Part shown: piece after piece, positions 43,021-51,085 of the stretch | Position numbering within the stretch: the first letter of the stretch is position 1 | Layout: each line of letters opens with the position of its first letter | Assembly: GCF_014649915.1 (NCBI RefSeq) | Contig: NZ_BMTY01000011.1 | Span: 179,232-243,231, forward strand | DNA from: Streptomyces toxytricini | GTDB taxonomy: Bacteria > Actinomycetota > Actinomycetes > Streptomycetales > Streptomycetaceae | Direction: 5' to 3' | Length of the DNA stretch: 64,000 nt | Notes under the pieces: generated by a model | Told to the model about the DNA's origin: nothing | Database searches by the model: none | Seen by the model: only the letters and a program-made list of their open reading frames with translations | Translations under genes and position numbers: made by a program

Positions 43021-43034
43021 ACCGAATGATCGGT
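43021..43034 (+). promoter_or_regulatory. Inverted repeat ACCGA-N4-TCGGT upstream of paaK (PaaR-type operator)
   Basis: ACCGA (43021-43025) and TCGGT (43030-43034) form a perfect inverted repeat 32 bp before the paaK ATG. It resembles the ACCG...CGGT palindromes described for actinobacterial PaaR-type TetR regulators of phenylacetate genes. The regulator is not in the window. Confidence 0.55.
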
Positions 43035-43066
43035 CGGTTCCACGGCTCACGACGGGGTGAGGGCAG

Positions 43067-44368
43067 ATGACGATGCACGAGGACTTGCGGGACGCGGGCG
43101 AGCGGCTCGGAGCGGCGGAGTTGGCCGCGCTCCAGACGGACCGGCTGCGGGCCACCCTGAGCCGGGCGTACGAGCGGGTGCCGTTCTACCGGCAGGCCTT
43201 CGACAAGGCGGGCGTGCACCCGGGCGACTGCCGGTCCCTGGCGGACCTGGCGCGCTTCCCCTTCACGACGAAGGCGGACCTGCGCGACCAGTACCCGTTC
43301 GGGATGTTCGCAGTGCCGCGCACCGAGGTGCGCCGAATCCACGCCTCCAGCGGCACGACGGGCCGGCCGACGGTGGTCGGGTACACGGAGCGGGACCTGT
43401 CCGCCTGGGCGGATGTCGTGGCCCGTTCGATACGCGCGGCCGGCGGCCGCCCCGGCCAGATCGTGCACGTGGCGTACGGGTACGGCCTGTTCACCGGCGG
43501 GCTCGGTGCGCACTACGGCGCGGAGCGGCTGGGCTGCACCGTGGTGCCCGCGTCCGGCGGGATGACGGACCGCCAGGTCAGACTGATCCAGGACTTCCGG
43601 CCGGAGGTCATCATGGTGACCCCCTCCTACATGCTGACGCTGATGGACGAGATGGAGCGGCAGGGCATCGACCCGCGGTCCACCTCGCTGCGGACGGGCA
43701 TCTTCGGGGCGGAGCCGTGGACGGAGGCGATGCGGCGGGAGATCGAGGGCCGGCTCGGCATCGACGCAGTCGACATCTACGGCCTGTCCGAGGTCATCGG
43801 CCCGGGCGTGGCCCAGGAGTTCGCCGACACGAAGGACGGCCTGCATGTGTGGGAGGACCACTTCTATCCAGAGGTGGTGGACCCGCTGACGGGTGAGCCG
43901 CTGCCGGAGGGGGAGCCCGGGGAGCTGGTGTTCACGTCGCTGACGAAGGAGGCCATGCCGGTCATCCGCTACCGCACGCGCGACCTGACCCGGCTGCTGC
44001 CGGGCACGGCCCGTCCGGCGTTCCGGCGCATGGAGCGGGTGACCGGCCGCAGCGACGACATGATCATCCTGCGCGGGGTGAACCTGTACCCGACACAGAT
44101 CGAGGAGGTCCTGCTGCGGATACCGGGCCTTGCCCCGCACTTCCAGCTGCGGCTGGCGCGGGAAGGCCGGCTGGACGTCCTGACGGTGCGGGTGGAGGCG
44201 CGCCGGGAGGCCGATGCCCGGCTGCGGGAGGAGTCGGCGGCCGCCGTCGTCCGGGCGGTCAAGGAGGGCATCGGGGTGACGGTGGCGGTGGAGGTCGTCG
44301 ACCCGGAGACGCTGGAGCGGTCCGTGGGGAAGATCAGACGGGTGGTGGACCTGCGCGGCGACCGGTGA
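43067..44368 (+). CDS. paaK: Phenylacetate-CoA ligase
   Basis: This is a 433-residue ANL enzyme of the PaaK subfamily. The P-loop is ASSGTTGRPTVVGYT, followed by VPASGGMTDRQVRLIQDF, IYGLSEVIGPGVAQE and the C-terminal GRSDDMIILRGVNLYPTQIEEVL. It activates phenylacetate to phenylacetyl-CoA in the cytoplasm, the entry of the paa ring-oxygenation pathway. The rest of the paa genes (paaABCDE, paaZ) are not here. Phenylacetate or a related acid arising from another pathway may be fed to a second locus. Some PaaK-like ligases act on benzoate-type substrates, so the exact acid is inferred. Confidence 0.92.
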   Translation: MTMHEDLRDAGERLGAAELAALQTDRLRATLSRAYERVPFYRQAFDKAGVHPGDCRSLADLARFPFTTKADLRDQYPFGMFAVPRTEVRRIHASSGTTGRPTVVGYTERDLSAWADVVARSIRAAGGRPGQIVHVAYGYGLFTGGLGAHYGAERLGCTVVPASGGMTDRQVRLIQDFRPEVIMVTPSYMLTLMDEMERQGIDPRSTSLRTGIFGAEPWTEAMRREIEGRLGIDAVDIYGLSEVIGPGVAQEFADTKDGLHVWEDHFYPEVVDPLTGEPLPEGEPGELVFTSLTKEAMPVIRYRTRDLTRLLPGTARPAFRRMERVTGRSDDMIILRGVNLYPTQIEEVLLRIPGLAPHFQLRLAREGRLDVLTVRVEARREADARLREESAAAVVRAVKEGIGVTVAVEVVDPETLERSVGKIRRVVDLRGDR

Positions 44369-44461
44369 CGGCCTGGTCGGGGGCGGGCGGGAGCACCCGT
44401 TCGGTCCTACTTCGGCCGGGCGTCCGGGAGCCCCCGGGCCCGTCCGGGTAGTCCATGAGGC

Positions 44462-45280
44462 GTGACCCACACGCTCCGACGGCTCCACGACCGGCTCATG
44501 GCCTCCCACGTCGGGCTGGCCTGGAGCCGGGGCCGGGAGATGGAGCTGATGCACCGGGCCATGGGCTTCGCCGCCCTGGGCTTCCTGACCCTGGTGCCGC
44601 TGCTCGTCGTGGTGGCGGCGGCCGCGCCGGGCTCCGGCTCCGGCTTCGGGCGCTGGCTCGGGCAGGCCCTCGGGGTGAGCGTGTCCTCGCGGGCCCGCGT
44701 GGAGATGCTGTTCGGTGCGGCCGATCTGGCGCTGGAGCGGACGACCGCGTTCGGCCTCGCGGCCCTCGCGGTGTTCGGGCTCACGTTCGGCTGGGCCGTC
44801 CAGAGGGGCTACGAGAAGGTGTGGGACCTGCCGACGGCCCGCTGGCACACCATGTGGCGGCACGTCGTGTGGCTGGCCCTGCTGGTCGGATACCTCGCCC
44901 TGCTCGTCGGGATGCCCACCGCGCAGGACGGCGCCACCGCCGCCCTCGCCACCGCGGGCGACCTCGCCGGAACCTGCCTGTTCTTCTGGGGGTCCCAGCG
45001 GCTCCTGCTCGGAGGGCGGGTCCGCTGGCGGGCCCTGCTGCCCGGAGCGGTGGCGACCAGCCTCGGGCTGCTCGGGCTGCGGATCTTCTCCCAGCTGGTG
45101 TTCTCCCCGCTGATCGCCTCCAACGCCGTCACGTACGGGCCGTTCGGCACGCTGCTGGTCGTCCAGTCATGGCTCGTCGGCGTCGGGTTCGTCGTCTTCG
45201 GCGGCGGCCTCGTGGGCCGGCTGGCGCACGAACACATGACCCGCCGCCGCCTCGGCCACACGGACCGGCCGATCGACTGA
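44462..45280 (+). CDS. YihY/BrkB-family inner membrane protein
   Basis: The product is 272 residues with about six transmembrane helices (FAALGFLTLVPLLVVVAAAA; FGLAALAVFGLTFGWAV; VVWLALLVGYLALLVGM; and others near the C-terminus). The pattern AMGFAALGFLTLVPLL, then RGYEKVWDLPTARWHTMWRH matches the YihY/BrkB family of unknown function, once misannotated as ribonuclease BN. GTG start with TGAGG upstream. It converges with an acyl-CoA ligase gene and does not look part of the catabolic operons. Confidence 0.8.
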   Translation: MTHTLRRLHDRLMASHVGLAWSRGREMELMHRAMGFAALGFLTLVPLLVVVAAAAPGSGSGFGRWLGQALGVSVSSRARVEMLFGAADLALERTTAFGLAALAVFGLTFGWAVQRGYEKVWDLPTARWHTMWRHVVWLALLVGYLALLVGMPTAQDGATAALATAGDLAGTCLFFWGSQRLLLGGRVRWRALLPGAVATSLGLLGLRIFSQLVFSPLIASNAVTYGPFGTLLVVQSWLVGVGFVVFGGGLVGRLAHEHMTRRRLGHTDRPID

Positions 45281-45369
45281 CCGCGCACGCGCGGGCCGGT
45301 CGGGGACGGCGCGGGCACGGCCGGCGGCCCGGCGCGCGGCCGGGCACCCGCGGAGGGGGCTCGGGGAGG

Positions 45370-46920
45370 TCAGTGGTTGCCGGAGGTGGCGTACCGGTCG
45401 CGGAGTTCGCGTTTGAGGATCTTGCCGCTGGCGTTGCGGGGCAGGGCTTCCGCGAACAGGACCCGTTTCGGCGCCTTGAAGTGGGCCAGCCGTTCGCGCG
45501 CCCACGCGATCAGCTCCGCCTCCGTCACGTCCCCGCGGGGCACCACCACGGCGGTGACCGCCTCGATCCAGCGCGGGTCCGGCAGCCCCACGACCGCGGC
45601 CTCCGCCACCGCGGGGTGGGTGTAGAGGACGTCCTCGACCTGCCGGGAGGCGACGAGCACGCCTCCGGAGTTGATGACGTCCTTGACCCGGTCGACGACG
45701 GTGAAGTACCCCTCCGCGTCGCGCACGGCCAGGTCGCCGGAGCGGAACCAGCCGTCCCGGAACGCCTGCCGGGTGGCCTCGGGGGCGTTCCAGTACCCCC
45801 GGCACAGCTGCGGGGAGCGGTAGACGACCTCGCCGGCCGTGCCGTCGGGGACGTCCGCGCCGTGCTCGTCGACGACCTTGGCCCGGACGTGCCTGACCGG
45901 CCTGCCGCAGGACGCCATGCGTCCGTCGTGCTCGTCCGGTGCGAGCACCGTCGCCAGCGGTCCGATCTCGCTCTGCCCGAAGCAGTTGTAGAAGCCGAGG
46001 CGGGGCAGGCGGGCCCGAAGCCGCTCCAGGACGGGCACCGGCATGATCGAGGCGCCGTAGTAGGCCTTGCGCAGGGCGCTCAGGTCGCGCCGCTCGAACT
46101 CCGGGTGGTTCGCGAAGCCGATCCACACCGTCGGCGGCGCGAAGAAGCTGTCCGCGCGCCCGGCCTCGACCAGCGCGAAGACCTCCTCGGGCACGGGGGC
46201 GTCCAGGATCGTGTTGCGGGCGCCGACCGCCAGGGAGGGCAGCAGGAAGACGTGCATCTGCGCCGAGTGGTACAGCGGCAGCGCGTGCACCGGCAGGTCC
46301 GCCGGGTCGAGGTGCAGCGCCTCGATCGCGCTCTCGTACGCGTGGGCGAGCGCCCGGTGCGTCATCACCGCACCCTTGGGCAGGGCGGTGGTGCCGGAGG
46401 TGTACAGCAGCTGCACCACGGCGTCCGGGTCGCCTGCCGCCTCGAAGGGCTGCGGGCGGGACAGCGCGTCCAGGAAGGAGCCGGAGGCGTCCCGCAGCGG
46501 CCGCACGGCGCGTCCGCCCGGGATCCGGTCGGCCCGGTCGGGGTCGGCGAGGACGAGCGAGGCGGTGCAGTCGTCGAGGATGTGCGCCAGGTCCGCGCCG
46601 GTGAGGTTCTGGTTGACCGGGACGTGCACGAGGCCCGCCCGGGCGCAGGAGAGGAAGGCGATCAGGTAGGCGTCGCAGTTGTGGGCGAAGGCCGCCACCC
46701 GGTCGCCCGGCGCGAGCCCGTACCGGCCGCGCAGGACGGCGGCGCCGGTGGTGGCGGCCGCGTCGAGTTCCGCGTACGTCCAGGTGCGGCCGCGGTACCG
46801 GACCGCCTCGCGGCCGGGGAAGCGGCGGGCGACGGCGCGCACCAGCCCGTCGACGGTCTGGTCGCGTACCGGCAGCGCGCCGTGCGCGTCCGCGCCGTGG
46901 TCCTCCCGTGCAGCGGTCAT
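45370..46920 (-). CDS. Acyl-CoA synthetase (medium/long-chain FadD type)
   Basis: The product is 516 residues of the ANL superfamily. The N-terminal MTAAREDHGADAHGALPVRDQTVDGLVRAVARRF has no signal. The P-loop is LYTSGTTALPKGAVMTH, with YNCFGQSEIGPLATV, WFRSGDLAVRDAEGYFTVVDRVKDVINSGG and the C-terminal LPRNASGKILKRELRD (catalytic Lys). All motifs are intact. A CTGAY-type operator lies just before its start, which ties it to the steroid locus. Its acid substrate could be a steroid ring-degradation acid or a fatty acid; this cannot be settled from sequence. Confidence 0.85.
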   Translation of the reverse strand: MTAAREDHGADAHGALPVRDQTVDGLVRAVARRFPGREAVRYRGRTWTYAELDAAATTGAAVLRGRYGLAPGDRVAAFAHNCDAYLIAFLSCARAGLVHVPVNQNLTGADLAHILDDCTASLVLADPDRADRIPGGRAVRPLRDASGSFLDALSRPQPFEAAGDPDAVVQLLYTSGTTALPKGAVMTHRALAHAYESAIEALHLDPADLPVHALPLYHSAQMHVFLLPSLAVGARNTILDAPVPEEVFALVEAGRADSFFAPPTVWIGFANHPEFERRDLSALRKAYYGASIMPVPVLERLRARLPRLGFYNCFGQSEIGPLATVLAPDEHDGRMASCGRPVRHVRAKVVDEHGADVPDGTAGEVVYRSPQLCRGYWNAPEATRQAFRDGWFRSGDLAVRDAEGYFTVVDRVKDVINSGGVLVASRQVEDVLYTHPAVAEAAVVGLPDPRWIEAVTAVVVPRGDVTEAELIAWARERLAHFKAPKRVLFAEALPRNASGKILKRELRDRYATSGNH

Positions 46921-46930
46921 GCGACCGATC

Positions 46931-46945
46931 GTGACACATCGTCAG
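46931..46945 (-). promoter_or_regulatory. Operator site 3 of the CTGAY-N5-RTCAG set (acyl-CoA ligase)
   Basis: GTGACACATCGTCAG differs by one base from the consensus. It lies 10 bp before the ATG of the acyl-CoA ligase gene, in the 51-bp gap behind the antiporter gene. Confidence 0.5.
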
Positions 46946-46971
46946 GGTCGGCGCACGGGTGCGGTGCGCGG

Positions 46972-48078
46972 TCAGGGGCTGACGGCGAGGAAGAGGTAGG
47001 CGGCCAGGAGGACCAGGTGGACGCCGCCCTGCAGGAGCGTCGCCCGGCCCGGCACGATGGTGAGGGCGCCGACGACGACCGTCAGGGCGAGCAGCACCAT
47101 GTGGACCGCGCCGAGGCCGAGGAGCAGCGGCCCCGACAGCCACAGCGAGGCCAGCGCGATCGCCGGGATGGTCAGGCCGATGCTGGCGAGGGCGGAGCCG
47201 TACGCGAGGTTGAGGCTGGTCTGGACGCGGTCGCGGCGGGCGGCCCGCACGGCGGCGAGCGTCTCGGGGAGCAGGACGAGCAGCGCGATGACGACGCCGA
47301 CGACGGCCTGCGGCATCCCGGCCTTGGCGACGCCGGCCTCGATGGCGGGCGAGACGGCCTTGGCGTCGCCGACGACCGCCACCAGCGCGACGACCAGCAG
47401 TCCGAGGCTGGCCAGGGCGGCGGGTGTGGTGGGCGGTGCGGCATGGCTCTCGTCGCCTCTGCTGCCGTCGGACCCGGGGGTGACGGGGAGGAAGTAGTCG
47501 CGGTGGCGGACGGTCTGGACGGCGATGAACAGCCCGTACAGGGCGAGGGAGGCGACGGCGGCGAAGGTGAGCTGCGCGGCCGAGAACTCCGGGCCGGGCT
47601 TGCTGGTGGTGAAGGTGGGCAGGACGAGGCTGAGGGTGGCCAGAGTCGCGACCGTGGCGAGGGCGGCGCCCGTTCCCTCGGCGTTGAAGACGGCGACGCG
47701 GTTGCGGAGCGCGCCGACGAGCAGGGACAGCCCGGCGATGCCGTTGCAGGTGATCATGACGGCGGCGAAGACGGTGTCCCGGGCGAGGGAGGCGGACTTC
47801 TCCCCTCCGTCGGCCATCAGGGTGACGACGAGGGCGACTTCGATGACGGTGACGGCGACGGCGAGGACGAGCGACCCGAAGGGTTCGCCCACCCGGTGGG
47901 CGACGACCTCCGCGTGGTGCACGGCCGCGAGCACCGCCCCCGCCAGGCACAGCGCGACGAGGACCACCACGGCCCCGGGCAGCTCCCGCCCCCAGCTGAA
48001 CGCCAGGGCGATGATCGCGGCGACGGGCACCAGGACGGTCCAGTCGAGGAAGGGGTACTTGCGGGCTGCCGAACTCAT
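46972..48078 (-). CDS. Cation/H+ exchanger of the CaCA superfamily (ChaA-like)
   Basis: The product is 368 residues with about eleven transmembrane segments. The two CaCA alpha-repeats are visible: GEPFGSLVLAVAVTVIEVALVVTLM in the first half and NLAYGSALASIGLTIPAIALASLWL in the second, with the conserved acidic Glu in TVIEVAL. It is predicted to be a Ca2+(or Na+,K+)/H+ antiporter in the cytoplasmic membrane. I chose the ATG at 48078 (MSSAARKYPFLDW). It has no CTGAY-type site of its own and may be an unrelated insertion into the catabolic locus. Confidence 0.85.
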   Translation of the reverse strand: MSSAARKYPFLDWTVLVPVAAIIALAFSWGRELPGAVVVLVALCLAGAVLAAVHHAEVVAHRVGEPFGSLVLAVAVTVIEVALVVTLMADGGEKSASLARDTVFAAVMITCNGIAGLSLLVGALRNRVAVFNAEGTGAALATVATLATLSLVLPTFTTSKPGPEFSAAQLTFAAVASLALYGLFIAVQTVRHRDYFLPVTPGSDGSRGDESHAAPPTTPAALASLGLLVVALVAVVGDAKAVSPAIEAGVAKAGMPQAVVGVVIALLVLLPETLAAVRAARRDRVQTSLNLAYGSALASIGLTIPAIALASLWLSGPLLLGLGAVHMVLLALTVVVGALTIVPGRATLLQGGVHLVLLAAYLFLAVSP

Positions 48079-48171
48079 AGCCCAAAACTGCCATGCCCGG
48101 ACCTTCCGCAACGAAAGGCACGAACGTATCGAAGGAACGGAAACACCTTGCGACGGTGTTCGGCAGGGTGG

Positions 48172-49806
48172 TCACACCGGGCGGTCGTGACCCTGCCAGT
48201 ACGGGGCGCGCAGGTGGCGTTTGTACAGTTTGCCGTTGGGGTCGCGGGGCATTTCCGTCGTGAAGTCGACCGTCCTGGGGCGTTTGAAGGCCGCCAGCCG
48301 GCCGGCGCAGTGGGCGAGGATGTCGGCGGCGAGCGCCTCCCCCGGCTCGTGTCCGTCGGCGGGCTCGACGACCGCCTTGACCTCTTCGCCCCAGTCGGCG
48401 TGCGGGATGCCGAAGGCGGCGGCGTCGGCCACGGCCGGGTGGGACAGCAGGACGGACTCGATCTCGGCGGGGTAGATGTTGACCCCGCCCGAGATGATCA
48501 TGTCGATCTTGCGGTCGCGGAGGAACAGGAAGCCGTCCTCGTCGAGCACACCGAGGTCCCCGACCGTGAAGAAGTCGCCGATGCGGTTCCCGCGGGTCTT
48601 CGCCTCGTCCCCGTGGTAGCTGAATCCGCCGGTGTTCATCTTCATGTAGACGGTGCCGAGCCGGCCCGGCGGCAGCCGGTTGCCGTCGTCGTCGAGGACG
48701 GCGAGCTCGCTGATGGGCCAGGCCCGGCCCACCGTGCCCGGCTTCTTCAGCCAGTCCTCGGCGGTGGCGAACGCGCCGCCGCCCTCGCTGGCCGCGTAGT
48801 ACTCCTCCACGCAGTGCCCCCACCACTCGATCATCGCCCGTTTGACGTGGTCGGGGCAGGGAGCGGCGCCGTGGACGGCATGCCGCATGGAGCTCACGTC
48901 GTACGCCGAGCGCACCTCCTCGGGGAGGGCGAGGAGGCGGTGGAACTGGGTGGGGACCATGTGGGTGTGGGTGCAGCGGTGGGCCTGGATCAGGCGGAGC
49001 ATCTCCTGCGGCGTCCACTTGTCCATCAGCACCAGCGGGTGCCCGATGTGCAGGGAGGCGCCGGCGAACTGGAGGACGGCGGTGTGGTAGAGCGGCGAGC
49101 ACACGAGGTGCACGTTGCCGTCGAGGGGGCGGATTCCGAAGATGCCGAGGAAGCCTCCGAGGTACGTCTCCTCCGGGGCCCGGCCCGGCAGGGGGCGGCG
49201 GATGCCGCGGGGGCGGCCGGTGGTGCCGGAGGTGTAGTTCATCACCCAGCCGAGGGTGCGGTCGGCGGGGGGCGCCGAGGGGTGGCCGTCGAGGAGTTCG
49301 GCGTACGCGCGGAAGCCGGGCACCGCACCGACGGCGTAGCGGTGGCTCGCGGGCAGGCCGGCCTCGTCGGCGGCGGCCGCGGCGGCGTCCGCGAAGCGCT
49401 CGTGGGCGAGGAGGACCTTGGCGCCGGAGTCGGCGGTGATCCAGGCGATCTCCGGCCCGACGAGGTGGTGGTTGATCGGGACGAGGTAGAAGCCGGCCTG
49501 CGAGGCGGCCAGGTAGGCGGTGAGGAACTCGGGGCCGTTGGGCAGGACGGCGGCGAAGGCGTCGCCGGGCGCGAGGCCGGCGGCGCGCAGGCCGCGGACG
49601 AGCCGGTTGGCGTCCGCGTGGAGGCGGCCGGCGGTCCACTCCTCGCCGCCGGGGGCGACCAGGACGGTGCGCGCGGGATCGGCCGCGGCCTGGGCCCAGA
49701 AGCCGTTCGGGAGCGGGGGACGGGACCGGGTCCGGGGCTGGGCCTGGGGGCGGGACCGGGGCCCGGTCCGCGGCCGCTCGCCGCCGGTGTCGCTCGGGCT
49801 GCTCAC
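48172..49806 (-). CDS. Acyl-CoA synthetase (FadD-like)
   Basis: The product is 544 residues from the GTG at 49806 (AGAGG upstream; a GTG three codons earlier is also possible). The ANL motifs are MNYTSGTTGRPRGIRRP, EEYYAASEGGGAF, FFTVGDLGVLDEDGFLFLRDRKIDMIISGGVNIYPAEIE and a C-terminal MPRDPNGKLYKRHLRAPYW with the catalytic Lys. A GC-rich, Arg/Pro-rich N-terminal leader of about 30 residues looks disordered. It lies 26 bp downstream of the nitronate-monooxygenase-like gene in one operon controlled by the operator at 50984. Its substrate is unknown, possibly a steroid-derived acid. Confidence 0.84.
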   Translation of the reverse strand: MSSPSDTGGERPRTGPRSRPQAQPRTRSRPPLPNGFWAQAAADPARTVLVAPGGEEWTAGRLHADANRLVRGLRAAGLAPGDAFAAVLPNGPEFLTAYLAASQAGFYLVPINHHLVGPEIAWITADSGAKVLLAHERFADAAAAAADEAGLPASHRYAVGAVPGFRAYAELLDGHPSAPPADRTLGWVMNYTSGTTGRPRGIRRPLPGRAPEETYLGGFLGIFGIRPLDGNVHLVCSPLYHTAVLQFAGASLHIGHPLVLMDKWTPQEMLRLIQAHRCTHTHMVPTQFHRLLALPEEVRSAYDVSSMRHAVHGAAPCPDHVKRAMIEWWGHCVEEYYAASEGGGAFATAEDWLKKPGTVGRAWPISELAVLDDDGNRLPPGRLGTVYMKMNTGGFSYHGDEAKTRGNRIGDFFTVGDLGVLDEDGFLFLRDRKIDMIISGGVNIYPAEIESVLLSHPAVADAAAFGIPHADWGEEVKAVVEPADGHEPGEALAADILAHCAGRLAAFKRPRTVDFTTEMPRDPNGKLYKRHLRAPYWQGHDRPV

Positions 49807-49832
49807 GCTGCACACACCTCTTTCGACGGTTG

Positions 49833-50939
49833 TCAGGCTCGGCCGGCGATCCGGTTGATGCGGTCGACGGCCCTCTCGAAGCCGCGGGTGAGGTCGTCGA
49901 CGACGGCCTGGACGCTGCGTTCGCTGGTCATCCGGCCGACGATCTGCCCGACGGGCGTGCCGAGCAGCGGCTGGACCTCGTACCTCTGGATGCGGGAGAG
50001 GGCCTCGGCGACGAGCAGGCCCTGGAGGGGCATGGGCAGGGCGCCGGGCCCGTCCGGGTCGTCCCAGGCGTCGGTCCAGGCGGTGCGCAACTGGCGGGCC
50101 GGCTTGCCGGTGAGGGCGCGGGAGCGGACGGTGTCGCCGGAGCCGGCGGCGAGGAGTCTGCGGGTGAGGGCGCGGGAGTGCAGGTCGGCTTCGGTGGTGG
50201 TCAGCCAGAGGGAGCCGAGCCAGACGCCCTGGGCGCCGAGGGCGAGGCCGGCGGCGATCTGCTCGCCGCTGCCGATGCCGCCGGCGGCGAGGACGGGCAG
50301 CGGGGCCACCGCTTCGGCGATCTCGGGGACGAGGACCATGGTGGCTATCTCGCCGGTGTGGCCGCCGGCCTCGTACCCCTGGGCGACGACGATGTCGATC
50401 CCGACGTCGGCGTGGCGGCGGGCGTGCTTGGCGCTGCCGGCGAGCGCCGCGGTGAGGACGCCGCGGTCGCGGGCGCGGGCGATGACGTCGGCCGGCGGGG
50501 AACCGAGGGCGTTCGCCAGGAGTTTGACGGGATAGTCGAAGGCGACGTCGAGCTGGCTGCGGGCCACCTTCTCCATCCAGCCGGTGATCCGCCAGCCGGA
50601 GGCCTCGCCGTCGGGCAGCTCGGGGACGTGGTGCCTGGCAAGGGTGTCGCGGACGAAGGCGCGGTGCCGGGCCGGGATCATCGCCTCGATCTCGGCCTCC
50701 CCGATGCCGTCGACCGCCTTCGCGGCGGGCATGACGACGTCGAGGCCGTAGGGCCGGCCGCCGGTGTGGGCGTCCAGCCAGTCGAGGTCGCGCCGCAGGT
50801 CGTCGGGGGAGGTGTAGCGGACCGCGCCGAGTACGCCGAACCCGCCCGCGCGGGTGAGGGCCGCGGCGACGGCAGGGAAGGGCGTGAAGCCGAAGAGGGC
50901 GTACGGGACTCCCAGCTGTTTGCTCAGCTCCGTCTGCAT
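49833..50939 (-). CDS. Nitronate-monooxygenase-like flavoprotein (2-nitropropane dioxygenase family; Rv3553-like)
   Basis: This is a 368-residue FMN-dependent TIM-barrel enzyme. It has MQTELSKQLGVPYALFGFTPFP, an FMN-phosphate site around VLAAGGIGSGEQIAAGLALGAQGVWLGSLW, and DIVVAQGYEAGGHTGE, in which the family's catalytic His can be seen (GGHTG). Mycobacterial steroid clusters carry a homologue (Rv3553), so a role as an enoyl/keto-acid flavoenzyme rather than a nitroalkane detoxifier is plausible here. The start ATG lacks a strong ribosome binding site. Confidence 0.83.
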   Translation of the reverse strand: MQTELSKQLGVPYALFGFTPFPAVAAALTRAGGFGVLGAVRYTSPDDLRRDLDWLDAHTGGRPYGLDVVMPAAKAVDGIGEAEIEAMIPARHRAFVRDTLARHHVPELPDGEASGWRITGWMEKVARSQLDVAFDYPVKLLANALGSPPADVIARARDRGVLTAALAGSAKHARRHADVGIDIVVAQGYEAGGHTGEIATMVLVPEIAEAVAPLPVLAAGGIGSGEQIAAGLALGAQGVWLGSLWLTTTEADLHSRALTRRLLAAGSGDTVRSRALTGKPARQLRTAWTDAWDDPDGPGALPMPLQGLLVAEALSRIQRYEVQPLLGTPVGQIVGRMTSERSVQAVVDDLTRGFERAVDRINRIAGRA

Positions 50940-50983
50940 GGGCGGCAGCATGCCGCAGCACGGCGGCCTACGGAAGGCCTTTT

Positions 50984-50998
50984 CTGATGCAGCGTCAG
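50984..50998. promoter_or_regulatory. Operator site 4 of the CTGAY-N5-RTCAG set
   Basis: CTGATGCAGCGTCAG, flanked by TTT, lies 45 bp from the start of the nitronate-monooxygenase-like operon and 88 bp from the divergent serine hydrolase gene. It may control both. Confidence 0.6.
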
Positions 50999-51085
50999 AT
51001 TCTTTGCGGGGGTGAGCGTGCGGCCCACGCGCCCCCTGCGGGCAGATACTTCGAGAGGCCGACGGGCCGGACGGGAGGCCAGGCG

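Noticed and set aside
49819..49836. A possible fifth CTGAY-type operator (CGACGGTTGTCAG) between the ligase and nitronate-monooxygenase-like genes
   Set aside because: Only the right half-site matches, it falls on the stop codon of the upstream gene, and the two genes appear to be one operon.
44455..50535. A 2026-residue frame on the plus strand spanning several genes
   Set aside because: It runs antisense to the acyl-CoA ligases, antiporter and nitronate-monooxygenase-like genes, has no recognisable domain, and is explained by high GC at third positions.
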